Under the pieces are notes generated by a model. That model had not been told where the DNA came from, ran no database searches, and saw only the letters and a program-made list of their open reading frames with translations. From Tritrichomonas foetus (taxonomy: Eukaryota > Parabasalia > Tritrichomonadida > Tritrichomonadidae), in NCBI GenBank assembly GCA_001839685.1, contig MLAK01001040.1, forward strand, positions 19,958-35,278: 15,321 nucleotides of DNA, given 5' to 3'. Both the position numbers and the translations under genes were made by a program. Positions 1-8,438 of the stretch are shown here, piece by piece; the stretch's first letter is position 1; each line of letters starts with the position of its first letter.

Positions 1-180
1 ATGAGTGTTTCATCATTGATATGAGTGTTTCATCATTGACATGAGTGTTTCATCATTGACATGAATGTTTCATCATTGATATGAATGTTCCATCATTGAT
101 ATGAGTGTTTCATCATTGACATGAGTGTTTCATCATTGATATGAATGTTTCAACATTGACATGAATGTTTCATCGTTGCT
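1..180. repeat. 20-bp tandem repeat array, nine units, cut by the window edge
   Basis: Nine consecutive 20-bp units, consensus ATGAGTGTTTCATCATTGAY, start at 1, 21, 41 and so on to 161. Differences are mostly point changes (G/A at the fifth base, C/T at the last base), and the ninth unit is the most diverged. The period is not a multiple of three and each frame meets stops, so it is not a coding repeat. The first unit begins at base 1, so the array probably continues outside the window. It lies beyond the 3' end of the minus-strand eL21 gene. Confidence 0.95.
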
Positions 181-368
181 ACGCATCTGTAATGCTGCTG
201 CAATTGTAATTCAAATTATGAGTAAATTCAATGAGAAGGTGTGCAAGAAAGCTGACCAAAATCATTGTACTTATGTGGAACAAAAGAAAAATAAAATAAA
301 AGCATGCCATAGATTAAAAAAGGATCATAAAAAAATTCTTTTTGATTTACTACAACGTTCAAGCTAGT
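181..368. other. Spacer between the tandem array and the eL21 gene
   Basis: AT-rich 3' flank of the minus-strand eL21 gene. A short plus-strand open frame starts in the last tandem repeat unit and runs through here, but it is low-complexity (Lys-rich) with no recognisable domain, so I do not call it a gene. Confidence 0.5.
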
Positions 369-371
369 TTA
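368..371 (-). terminator. TAAA at the eL21 stop codon, possible poly(A) signal
   Basis: On the minus strand the eL21 stop codon TAA is followed by A, giving TAAA. In Trichomonas vaginalis a UAAA tetranucleotide, often overlapping the stop codon, is described as the functional counterpart of AAUAAA. Assigning that role here is inference, because TAAA is common by chance in AT-rich DNA. Confidence 0.35.
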
Positions 372-848
372 CCATGTTTCGCGGTATGGTGTGAAGCAGA
401 TGGCCTTGATGGTCTCTGGCTTGCAGATGTGGGCCTCCTTTGGTTGGGCTGGGACGCGCTTGAGTGGTGTGAATTTGACATTTTTAGCTTTGGCCTCAGC
501 TTGGAGCTTCTGGTTCTGTGCGACGCGGGCAAGAAAATCTTTCTTGCAGTTACTGTGGAAGACGTGCTCTGTGCGGACGTAGATTCTCTTTGGTGCGATA
601 TGGTTGTTGACGCGGCGATAAACAAGGATACCGAGAGCGTGTGGTGAAACGTTCCAGACAACACCGGTTGTTCCGTGGTAGAGGCGGTGTGGCATACCCT
701 TGTGGACGGCTCCATTGACTTTGATATCAACGATATCACCAAGGCGGAAAGTGCGGAGTTCCTGGGATGGTGCTGGAAGTCCGTGCTTCTTGTACTTACG
801 TGAGAAAACGTATCTGGTGGCGTGGCGAAGACCTGCTGTGTGACCCAT
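369..848 (-). CDS. RPL21: 60S ribosomal protein L21 (eL21)
   Basis: Component of the large subunit of the cytosolic ribosome in eukaryotes. The 159-residue product matches eL21 over its whole length, and human eL21 is 160 residues. The N-terminal stretch reads ATRYVFSRKYKKHG (residues 10-23), followed by a GDIVDIK motif, then KGMPHRLYHG and a basic C-terminal half with KRIYVRTEH. The ATG at 848 aligns residue for residue with the family N terminus. The frame stays open a little further upstream but only from a TTG, so 848 is preferred; a CCTTT motif 11 nt upstream supports it. The coding sequence is clearly more GC-rich than the rest of the window, as expected for codon bias in a highly expressed gene. 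It is divergent from the aminopeptidase gene, sharing a 233-bp promoter region. TAAA overlaps the stop. No intron is needed. Confidence 0.97.
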   Translation of the reverse strand: MGHTAGLRHATRYVFSRKYKKHGLPAPSQELRTFRLGDIVDIKVNGAVHKGMPHRLYHGTTGVVWNVSPHALGILVYRRVNNHIAPKRIYVRTEHVFHSNCKKDFLARVAQNQKLQAEAKAKNVKFTPLKRVPAQPKEAHICKPETIKAICFTPYRETW

Positions 849-1081
849 GTTTCGATCAGAAAGGGCTGGCCGCAACCGATATTCGCCTCGTGAAATTATT
901 GACCTTACACCCTTAATTTGAAAAAGTTTCTTGTATAAAATTTCAATATGAAATTCTACCTGGATCGATCAATTGTTGGGATTTTGAATGCCTCCAGAAT
1001 GTGATCAAATTTTTACATTTCAATGTTATCTGATGTCAAAGTTTTCATATAACTTTTCTTAATTCAAATTTTATTGAGAAT
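849..1081. promoter_or_regulatory. Divergent promoter region between eL21 and the M1 aminopeptidase
   Basis: This 233-bp spacer must contain both 5' ends. Towards eL21 there is the CCTTT motif at 860-864. Towards the aminopeptidase, TCATA at 1045-1049 fits the trichomonad initiator pattern TCA-pyrimidine-A/T and would give a 5' UTR of about 35 nt. No TATA box at a conventional distance stands out from the AT-rich background. Confidence 0.4.
860..864 (-). promoter_or_regulatory. CCTTT start-site motif (M5-like) upstream of eL21
   Basis: The minus strand reads CCCTTTCTGATCGAAACATG, so CCTTT lies 11 nt before the start codon. A CCTTT element (M5) overlapping the transcription start has been described as a core promoter motif in T. 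vaginalis. Position and sequence fit, but a 5-bp match is weak alone. Confidence 0.4.
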
Positions 1082-2872
1082 ATGACTGATTCCAAACGAA
1101 TCCCCAATAGTATTATTCCCAGTAGCTATGATATTTTTATTGATTTCATTAACAATGAGAAGATATTACCAGCATCAGTAACAATTCATTTCATCAAAAA
1201 CCACAATAATATTTCAGATATTTCTGATGAAAGTGAAGGAGTAAAACAAAGTGAATCTGAAACGGCCTATTTAGCTGTAAGCAAGAATATTGTGATTAAA
1301 AGCATTAAACAAAATAATAAACCAATTCGATTTACAATTTTCAAAAGAAAAGGGTTAGTTGCAATTTTTCCTTCAACATCACCTTTTATATCACTTACAG
1401 TGAGTCCGGTCACTATAGAATATCAAATCCCAGTTGGTTCAAATTATGAAGGTTTATATAAATCTAAAAATTTATATATCACAGATCTTGAACCAAATAA
1501 TGCACAAATGTTTGTTCCTTGTTTTGATGAACCATGCATTAAATCTATATTTAATGTTTCACTTTTAATACCAAATCAATTAAATTGTATTTCGAATATG
1601 CCTTTAAAATCAAAAACACAAAATATTTTTGCAACTAATGAAAAAAATCAACGAAATGAATTGATATCATTAATAAACATTGATAACAAAGAATCACAAA
1701 CATCTTATCATGATGCAATATTGTATGAATTTTATCCAACACCTCCAATATGCACATATTTATTATGCTTTGCTGTTGGTAAATTTTCGCTGGCATTTTC
1801 AGACACTTCAAACCGAGTTCCAATACACCTTTTCTGTCAAAAGAAAACCGATGAGCACCAAAAATATGTATCAATCGCATCAAAAGCATTGAATTGGCTA
1901 GAAAATAAATTCGGTGTTAAATATCCATTGCCACATCTTCAATTGATTTCGCATAGTGGAATATATAGTGGCATGGAGAATTATGGACTAATTACTTTGC
2001 ATGAACTCGATGTTGATCCAATTTCCAGGACCGATGTTTTATTGCTTATTCATGAAATTGTTCACATGTGGTTTGGTGATATAATTACAATTAAATGGTG
2101 GGACTCACTATGGTTAAATGAATCATTTGCTCAACTTTTATCATATTATATAACTCAAGAATTTTGTCCAGAATTTAATATTTGGGAATTCTTTTATAAA
2201 AATGAAATAAAAAATTCATTATATTTATATTCAAAACAATCAATTGTGCCAAATAATCCAAACCAACTACATATTAATTCATCATTGTTTACAAAAGTAA
2301 TTTATAACAAAAATTGCTTTGTAATGAAGATGTTTGTTGATATTGTTGGATATGATAACTTTATGAAATTTTTAACAAAATATGTTCAAAAATATTCAGG
2401 AATTGGTCTTGTTGATACAAATGATTTTCTGGGATTATGTCAGGATTATTTTCCTATTACACATGACTATTTTGATAATTGGCTTTATAAGAAAGGATTT
2501 CCAATACTATATATTGATGATCAAAAGAACTTAATTCAACAAATTCAAACAGATAAATCAGTCTATTATTTTCCATTATCCATTCAGCTCTCAAAAAATG
2601 GAACGGTAAAAAATGAAACTATCCTAATAAAAGAAGAAGAAACAAACTTTTGTATGGATGAATGTGATTGGATCATTGTGAATTCAGAATCAAAATCACT
2701 TTGTCTTGTTTGTTATTCAAATGATTTGTTGAAAAAACTTGAGAAACACAAGAAAGATGGAAATTTAACCGAAAAAGATAGCTACCTTATCAACCAATCA
2801 TTTCGAGTACTATATGAAATATCACATCCAATACTTGAAAAAGTCAATATTGAGTTAATTCAAACCATATGA
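1082..2872 (+). CDS. M1-family zinc aminopeptidase, short form without most of domain IV
   Basis: Predicted gluzincin that removes N-terminal residues from peptides, probably in the cytosol because no signal peptide or membrane segment is seen. The 596 residues show the N-terminal beta domain with PCFDEP at 146-151, an exopeptidase motif variant SGMEN at 296-300 (family GAMEN), the zinc site HEIVH at 324-328 with the third ligand Glu347 in NESFA, and a probable catalytic Tyr408. The segment around 467-477 (NWLYKKGFPIL) matches the end of the catalytic domain, and a beta-sandwich domain follows. Typical puromycin-sensitive-type members run to about 870 residues with a helical domain IV; here the protein stops after what looks like its first helix or two. 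All catalytic residues are present, so activity is plausible. The TGA stop is followed in the same frame by 24 sense codons before TAA at 2945. The gene is convergent with the Myb gene. The subfamily is not settled. Confidence 0.93.
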   Translation: MTDSKRIPNSIIPSSYDIFIDFINNEKILPASVTIHFIKNHNNISDISDESEGVKQSESETAYLAVSKNIVIKSIKQNNKPIRFTIFKRKGLVAIFPSTSPFISLTVSPVTIEYQIPVGSNYEGLYKSKNLYITDLEPNNAQMFVPCFDEPCIKSIFNVSLLIPNQLNCISNMPLKSKTQNIFATNEKNQRNELISLINIDNKESQTSYHDAILYEFYPTPPICTYLLCFAVGKFSLAFSDTSNRVPIHLFCQKKTDEHQKYVSIASKALNWLENKFGVKYPLPHLQLISHSGIYSGMENYGLITLHELDVDPISRTDVLLLIHEIVHMWFGDIITIKWWDSLWLNESFAQLLSYYITQEFCPEFNIWEFFYKNEIKNSLYLYSKQSIVPNNPNQLHINSSLFTKVIYNKNCFVMKMFVDIVGYDNFMKFLTKYVQKYSGIGLVDTNDFLGLCQDYFPITHDYFDNWLYKKGFPILYIDDQKNLIQQIQTDKSVYYFPLSIQLSKNGTVKNETILIKEEETNFCMDECDWIIVNSESKSLCLVCYSNDLLKKLEKHKKDGNLTEKDSYLINQSFRVLYEISHPILEKVNIELIQTI

Positions 2873-3096
2873 AATCGAGAATTGTGTATTAAAACACTAC
2901 CTAAACGTAATATTTTCGTGAAATTTCCTTTTGGTAAAGACAAATAAATTAATGTCATGAGCAAAAATGAGAGTTTCATTTATAAATCATAGAATGTCAA
3001 TGATAAACAAGAGAAGATAAGCATGAGAAAATGATGTATAATATAAAAACATGTTTAGACAAACAAATAAAATCTACTTCAGACAAGCAATTCAAA
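2873..3096. other. Convergent spacer between the aminopeptidase and Myb genes
   Basis: This 224-bp AT-rich stretch lies between two 3' ends. It holds the 24-codon open extension after the aminopeptidase stop (2873-2944) and TAAA sequences in both orientations: 2890-2893 on plus and 3055-3058 on minus. These may serve as 3'-end signals. No other gene is visible. Confidence 0.5.
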
Positions 3097-5043
3097 TTAG
3101 AAGAAACTAAAGTCTTTTTCACTTGGAATAGAAAAGGAAGGAAGTGGATCATTTGAGAAAATATCAGCTTCGTCAAAATCGAAGAATTTTGTCTCTTCGT
3201 TTTTGGGTTTTTCTTTTTCAAAAACAGAATCTTGTTCCTTTACTGGCATAAATAACCCTTGTTTCAAATTAGTTTCACTTGAGGGGCCATTTGACTGTTT
3301 ATTCAAAATTGGTTGAACACAGCCCTGATCATGTTGCTGTTGAACTTCTTCCTGTTGATTTGTCTGCTGTTGAACAGGTTGTTGTTGTTGTTGAACAGGT
3401 TGTTGTTGTTGAATAGGTTGTACAACTGTTGGCTGTGGCTGCATTTGAGGAACTGATGGTTGTTGCATTTGTTGTTGTTGAAGAAGCATCATTTCTTGCT
3501 GTTGCTGTTGTTGGATGATTGGAATGACTGGATTTTGAGGGAAAACCGGTTGGCGTGGTGTTGGATCGTGCTTCATGCTTTTGTGGCTTTTCTTTTTGGT
3601 GTTTTGAAGATCGTTGGTATTCACGGAGTCTTGTCGAGCCATTCCTGGCATTTGTGCATGTGACGATGATTGGTTCAATCTTCCAATATTTTGATTTTGA
3701 ATCATCTGCATTGGCATAACTTGACTGTTTTGGAAAGCTGAGTAATCCATTCCTAGATTATTTCCACCGCTCATGTTGTTCAAATTGTTATTCATTGGAT
3801 TGTTCAATTGATTGTTCATTTGATAATTCATTTGGTTGTTCATTTGATAATTCATTTGGTTATTCATTTGAGAATTTATTTGGCTATTCATTTGAGAATT
3901 TATTTGGTTGTTCATTTGGGAATTTATTTGGCTATTCATTTGAGAATTTATTTGGTTGTTCATTTGATTCATCGCAATCATTGTATTCATTTGATTTATT
4001 TGGTTCATTGCTATTCCATTCATATTCATGTTGTTCATATTCATCATATTATGCATAGCGTTAAAATTATTCATTTGATTGACTTGGGCCATTGGATTCA
4101 TTGGATTAATTCCGCACATTGCAAACGGCGCAAAAGGAGCATTTTGTGTGGTAAATTCTTTATGTATTTGCTTGTAATGATAGCGGCATTGTACATCGCT
4201 TCGATTTCCAATTTTATTTGCAATCTGCGTCCACGACTTATCTCCGTACATTGAAACCAACTGGAGCAGCATTGCTTCCTCTTCGCGTGTCCATTGGTTC
4301 TTTGATAAACGTGGATCTAATCCTCTGAACCAGCGTTGGCTACATTGCGATCGTGTTCTCGAATTTCCAACAAATCGTGCTATTGATGACCAATTGTCAA
4401 TTCCATATTTGTGAATACCGGCTAGCAATCTTTCATCTTCATAAGTGGTCCAGCAGTGGCTCTTTTTTCGAGATTTATCATTATCGCTATCCACATTGTA
4501 ACCGTTATAACCGCCATTTTGATGGGAATTATTTTTTCGATTTAGCGCATGACCAGCCACATTATTTCCGTTGTTCATAGGATCATTTCTATTATTATGG
4601 TGATTGTCTCGAAATGTCGTGTTTGCTAAGATATCATTATTTGCTGGGTTGACGTTTGGTGACGAAAAACTGTCTGAATTGCTTGAATTGTTATTGATGA
4701 GGTTACCATTCTGAGAATTATTGTCGCTATATATGCCACTTTGGCCATTTGGTGAATTAGATTTTTTATCCAAAATATTATTTGTTGGTGATTTTGAAGA
4801 ATGCGGAGTGTTGGTCGGCTGATTATCGTTCTGAATAGGTGAATTTCCGATTGCAAGAATGCGATTTAATTTGTCGAGTGGTTCGGTCGTAACATTTAAA
4901 GCATTGATTCTTTCACGACATTCTTCAAGCGAAATTTTTCCTTCGATAAAGAGTTGATAAGCTTCGTACAACTTTTCATGTGACTCGCTATCAGCAATAG
5001 AGTCGTGCACATAAAGAGAGGTAATGTAATCGAGGAGAAGCAT
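3097..5043 (-). CDS. Two-repeat Myb DNA-binding protein with Asn/Gln/Met-rich regions
   Basis: Likely nuclear sequence-specific transcription regulator. The 648-residue product has a short helical N-terminal module (1-63), a long Asn/Ser-rich linker (about 70-190), then two Myb repeats. Repeat 1 has regularly spaced Trp198, Trp218 and Trp238. Repeat 2 has Trp251 and Trp271, with Tyr290 in place of the third Trp. The repeats are joined by GLDPRLSKNQ, as in R2R3 Myb proteins. After them come a Met/Asn/Gln repeat region (about 315-425), a Gln-rich region (511-571) and an acidic, Phe-rich tail (about 610-648) that resembles an activation domain. The open frame extends upstream to 5109, but only from a GTG; the ATG at 5043 is chosen, supported by CCTTT 24 nt upstream. 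Trichomonads encode many Myb proteins, so the exact target cannot be given. Confidence 0.9.
   Translation of the reverse strand: MLLLDYITSLYVHDSIADSESHEKLYEAYQLFIEGKISLEECRERINALNVTTEPLDKLNRILAIGNSPIQNDNQPTNTPHSSKSPTNNILDKKSNSPNGQSGIYSDNNSQNGNLINNNSSNSDSFSSPNVNPANNDILANTTFRDNHHNNRNDPMNNGNNVAGHALNRKNNSHQNGGYNGYNVDSDNDKSRKKSHCWTTYEDERLLAGIHKYGIDNWSSIARFVGNSRTRSQCSQRWFRGLDPRLSKNQWTREEEAMLLQLVSMYGDKSWTQIANKIGNRSDVQCRYHYKQIHKEFTTQNAPFAPFAMCGINPMNPMAQVNQMNNFNAMHNMMNMNNMNMNGIAMNQINQMNTMIAMNQMNNQINSQMNSQINSQMNNQINSQMNSQINSQMNNQMNYQMNNQMNYQMNNQLNNPMNNNLNNMSGGNNLGMDYSAFQNSQVMPMQMIQNQNIGRLNQSSSHAQMPGMARQDSVNTNDLQNTKKKSHKSMKHDPTPRQPVFPQNPVIPIIQQQQQQEMMLLQQQQMQQPSVPQMQPQPTVVQPIQQQQPVQQQQQPVQQQTNQQEEVQQQHDQGCVQPILNKQSNGPSSETNLKQGLFMPVKEQDSVFEKEKPKNEETKFFDFDEADIFSNDPLPSFSIPSEKDFSFF
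3330..3515 (-). repeat. Gln-codon-rich low-complexity tract in the Myb gene
   Basis: Runs of CAA and CAG codons, read on the minus strand, encode polyglutamine blocks with Pro, Val and Met between them (residues about 511-571). The runs are short and interrupted. Such tracts vary readily in length and are common in transcription regulators. Confidence 0.85.
3799..3965 (-). repeat. 24-bp coding tandem repeat (Met-Asn-Gln units) in the Myb gene
   Basis: A roughly 12/24-bp repeat, visible on the plus strand as alternating ATTCATTTG-type units, encodes four-residue steps such as QMNN, QINS and QMNY at residues about 360-414. Adjacent units are nearly identical at the DNA level, which points to recent expansion by slippage or unequal exchange. 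The frame is kept throughout because the period is a multiple of three. Confidence 0.9.
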
Positions 5044-5067
5044 ATGAATTACTTTTGTACTAATTTG

Positions 5068-5072
5068 AAAGG
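5068..5072 (-). promoter_or_regulatory. CCTTT start-site motif (M5-like) upstream of the Myb gene
   Basis: On the minus strand ACTCCTTTCAAATTAG lies 24 nt before the ATG at 5043. It matches the CCTTT core element reported around transcription starts in T. vaginalis. If functional, transcription starts inside the longer open frame, making the upstream GTG extension untranslated. Confidence 0.35.
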
Positions 5073-5109
5073 AGTTGAATTTGATTGCATCACGATTTGA
5101 ATGTTTCAC

Positions 5110-7106
5110 TGAAATAAATTGAATATACGTGACATGATTGAAAGGAATCGTATGAATTCATTTTTCAATTTATTGAATTTCGAAAAATCTGAAGAAAAAG
5201 ACGAATATCATAGCAATAAAATATTATCTATTCATATATTCCAAAGAAAATAACCTTTACCTGAAAATTTCATTTTTTGATTTCATTGTCTTGTTAGGCG
5301 AGCTACAAAGTAGTTAATTGGCCAATAAATATTATTTTAATTGATATCTAACATATCTAAATTGTGATAATGAAAGAGAGAAATGTCAGGATTAACTATA
5401 ACAAGTTTGCGCATTGAATAGACTTGTATCTTGCAACAACTTATATTAAAAATGTGTCATTAGCTATCCACTTGAGGAATGACGCAATATTGCAATGAGA
5501 AAGTAAATTTATTGATATTTGTTAGCTTAAAAATTGAATGATATCAAAAGTTCTCCAGCTTTTTGAATGAAACAGGTAATTGGTGGATGCGAGGAAATTG
5601 AGTGATTCGTTTTCTCAATGGAATGACAAATTCTCCAATATTTTCATCATTATTTGTAGAAATGTAGGAGGTCATAATGAACTTCATGAAGGATCTGCAT
5701 ATTATTAAGTTTTCAAATGTAATAATAAATAGTCGCATCAGTTTGGACAATCCAAGATCAGTTCACAATAGAATAAAGTCATTTAGATTAAAGAAAACCC
5801 AGTGCGGGAAAAAAATAATGTGAAACTGTTCAATCAAAAATTATTTTCAAATAGAATAAAAAATAAATAGGGAAGATCAAATGTTGGATTAATAATTAAT
5901 GATATGTAGTGAAGCACTATTAAATGTCTGCAAGTCATAATAAAAAAATATTATTTTTGTGTGGTAAAAATTTATGATGCTTCTAGAAATTTCTGAAAAA
6001 TGATGAAGCATATGATGATATTAAAATTAATAGAAATGAAACAACTCATCAAGTAATATTTTTTTGATGATCATTATAATAGATGAGTAATTTTTCCGAA
6101 ATTACATTTAGTTAAAAAAATAACGATGGTTGACATCAGCAAAAAAACAATGAGTTGTGAAGTATTCAAGATACAACGACATCAAATATAAATAATTGAG
6201 AGTATTCAAATATTCAATAACATTCAGATAATTATTTTTGTCATGATGTGAGAATTTTTTTGAGCAATTTATTCTGCTTCTATTCTTTCTGATGTAGAGC
6301 TTTAATATGAAAATGTGATTTATCACATTTTATCTTTTCACATAAAAAGATTCAATAATTGAAAAATGAATCACCATATTCAATAGATTTGAAATTGAGA
6401 TGATGAAAGATTATTATTTATCTCATAATGATATAATTAAATATTTATTTTAATGAATACAATAATATAATATATAGTATTAACGATAATACCCAAAATG
6501 TAATCTTGTTTTATCCTCTAAAAAGAAGATAATTCAATTCGTCAAATTTATTTGCATAAAGACAATTTTATTCTATGATTTACAAATTCATCAAACAGGC
6601 TAAAAATGTATTATTTAGGCAGTAAAATCGGTTAAAAAATAATATCAAAATAGATATATTGTGTCCTAATTATAAAATCATAAAATAGATATTAATATCA
6701 TTGAAAGTTCTGAGATATTTCGGTTTTAATAATTTTACCATATTGTGAATGATTTATGCCTTTCACTCGGTATTGAATTTCTTCACAGCCAATTCGCGCA
6801 TTAAATCTCGATTATATATATATTTATTAAGAATTAACCGTTATCTTCTTGTTGGAATAAAAATTTCTATTTATTGAAAATTGTGTGTCTTTTTCTGATA
6901 TGTAAATTTTTTCTTTGAATTACTTTGCATATTTCAATTAACTGTAATACCATTTGAATTTAAAGCAATTTCATTTGAATATTTTTCTTACAACTAAAAG
7001 GTTCTATCTTCATTAAAAAGTCAAAACTTTATATCAATTATTTTCAAGCAACCATAAAATTCAAACAAAAAGTCAATCAATTATTCTGAAGCAGATTCTA
7101 ACCAAC
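5110..7106. other. 2-kb AT-rich divergent spacer between the Myb and phosphatase genes
   Basis: No convincing gene on either strand. It holds the 5' regions of both flanking genes, many A and T runs, a perfect 22-bp palindrome at 6310-6331 and two weak minus-strand open frames (5544-5738 and 6108-6326) without recognisable domains. The stretch 5544-5738 looks slightly more coding-like than its surroundings and is discussed separately. Confidence 0.6.
6310..6331. repeat. 22-bp perfect palindrome
   Basis: AAAATGTGAT and ATCACATTTT form perfect 10-bp arms around TT. The function is unknown. It lies about 780 bp upstream of the phosphatase start and could form a hairpin or a symmetric binding site. 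Confidence 0.6.
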
Positions 7107-8438
7107 ATGCATGTTCGCTCGCTCTGCACAGACGAGTTTACATACTTTCGAAATATATATCAGCATTACATGAATCTACTTCAAACAGACGTCGACGATT
7201 ATGCAACAGGCCAAATCCCCCTTCGTCTACCGCATCTCGCAGATATGATGATTTTGAAAGTTTTGAGTCACGCGTCAAAGCTTTTTCATGAAGAACCGAA
7301 CGTATTGTCGCTTAAACCGCCATTGGTTGTCTTGGGTGACGTTCATGGACATATTTTAGATTTATTTCGAATCATGCAATCTTTCCCAAAAATTCCAAAT
7401 ACAACTTTTCTCTTCTTAGGAGATTTTGTTGACAGAGGAGAATTTTCAACAGAAACAATTATTTTCATATTAATATTGAAAATTATATTTCCAACAAATA
7501 TTTACTTATTAAGGGGAAATCACGAATTTTATGGTGTTTTTAAAAAGGGAGGATTTTCACAAGAATTGAAAAATGACATGTTAAGTGAAAATTTCGCCCT
7601 ATGTTTTTCGTATATGCCACTTGCAGCAATTATTGAGAATACTTTATTTTGTGTTCATGGTGGAATTGGGCCTGATTTTAATTACGTTGAAGAATTACAA
7701 AACGTTCCAAAACCTCTTCATAATTTCATGAATAAAAATGTTGCAGATGCGCTTTGGTCTGATCCAGATGCTTCAATAAGTATGTATGAAAAGTCTAAGC
7801 GTGGCAATGGTCACACTTTTGGTGAAGAAGCATTAAATACCTTTCTCATAAACAATAAATTCACTCATATCATTCGCGGTCATCAATGCGTTGATGATGG
7901 AGTTTCCTATCAATTTAGAGATAGAGTTGTTACTGTTTTCAGCGCTTCAAATTATTGTGGAACAGCTGGAAACCGTTCTGGATGTCTCAAAATCAATTCC
8001 AATTTGACATTTGAAGTGCTGAGATTTGATCCTTTGGAATACATCAAACGTGAAAAAGCTGTTTTCGAGAGTTTTTCATTTGGTCCATCTACTCTTATCA
8101 AAATTGGGATTCCTGAAGTGAACAAGCCACTGTTCGATAGTGCGCCTTCTATCAAGAAAGTAATTCTCGATAACAAACAATTAACAAGCTCAACTGTATT
8201 GACTCAAAGCTCAAAAATGAATAGTTTAAATCCAAATGGAGGTAAAATTTCAGTGAGTGGAAGCATAAAATTGAATATGAGCGATTATAACGTGAAACAA
8301 TTCCCAGTTGTAAAGGTTAGGACACTATTTAACTCATCGAAATCTAATCGGCAAATACCGATGCCGCTGAAGCCGTCACGCAGGAAAAGTGTGGTCCAGG
8401 CAAAATCGATGACACCTGATTTTAGTAATTTAGCATGA
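7107..8438 (+). CDS. PPP-family serine/threonine protein phosphatase
   Basis: Metal-dependent Ser/Thr phosphatase related to PP1/PP2A. The 443-residue protein carries the PPP signatures in order: GDVHGH at 77-82, GDFVDRG at 105-111, RGNHE at 136-140, HGGIGPD at 184-190, WSDPD at 217-221, RGHQ at 257-260 and SASNYCG at 279-285. Metal ligands Asp77, His79, Asp105, Asn138, His184 and His258, and the catalytic His139, are therefore present, so it should be active. Differences from PP1/PP2A are RGHQ for RAHQ and SASNYCG for SAPNYCG. The catalytic domain ends near 310, followed by a Ser/Lys-rich tail of about 130 residues without a recognised domain, ending in a basic RRKS site that could be phosphorylated. 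The ATG at 7107 precedes the usual N-terminal helix region. Its exact PPP subfamily and regulatory partners are not clear; trichomonads have many such phosphatases. Confidence 0.95.
   Translation: MHVRSLCTDEFTYFRNIYQHYMNLLQTDVDDYATGQIPLRLPHLADMMILKVLSHASKLFHEEPNVLSLKPPLVVLGDVHGHILDLFRIMQSFPKIPNTTFLFLGDFVDRGEFSTETIIFILILKIIFPTNIYLLRGNHEFYGVFKKGGFSQELKNDMLSENFALCFSYMPLAAIIENTLFCVHGGIGPDFNYVEELQNVPKPLHNFMNKNVADALWSDPDASISMYEKSKRGNGHTFGEEALNTFLINNKFTHIIRGHQCVDDGVSYQFRDRVVTVFSASNYCGTAGNRSGCLKINSNLTFEVLRFDPLEYIKREKAVFESFSFGPSTLIKIGIPEVNKPLFDSAPSIKKVILDNKQLTSSTVLTQSSKMNSLNPNGGKISVSGSIKLNMSDYNVKQFPVVKVRTLFNSSKSNRQIPMPLKPSRRKSVVQAKSMTPDFSNLA

Noticed and set aside
161..367. 68-codon plus-strand frame starting in the tandem repeat
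   Set aside because: Begins inside a noncoding 20-bp repeat, is Lys-rich and has no recognisable domain.
342..742. Open frames in other registers over the eL21 gene, on both strands
   Set aside because: They overlap a gene identified along its full length and exist because its GC-rich codons contain few stops in other frames.
3460..4254. Plus-strand frames opposite the Myb gene
   Set aside because: They are antisense to codon repeats (Gln and Asn codons read backwards as Leu, Phe and Ile) and show simple periodic products.
6108..6326. 72-codon minus-strand frame
   Set aside because: Composition mirrors AT-rich spacer and there is no motif or regulatory context.
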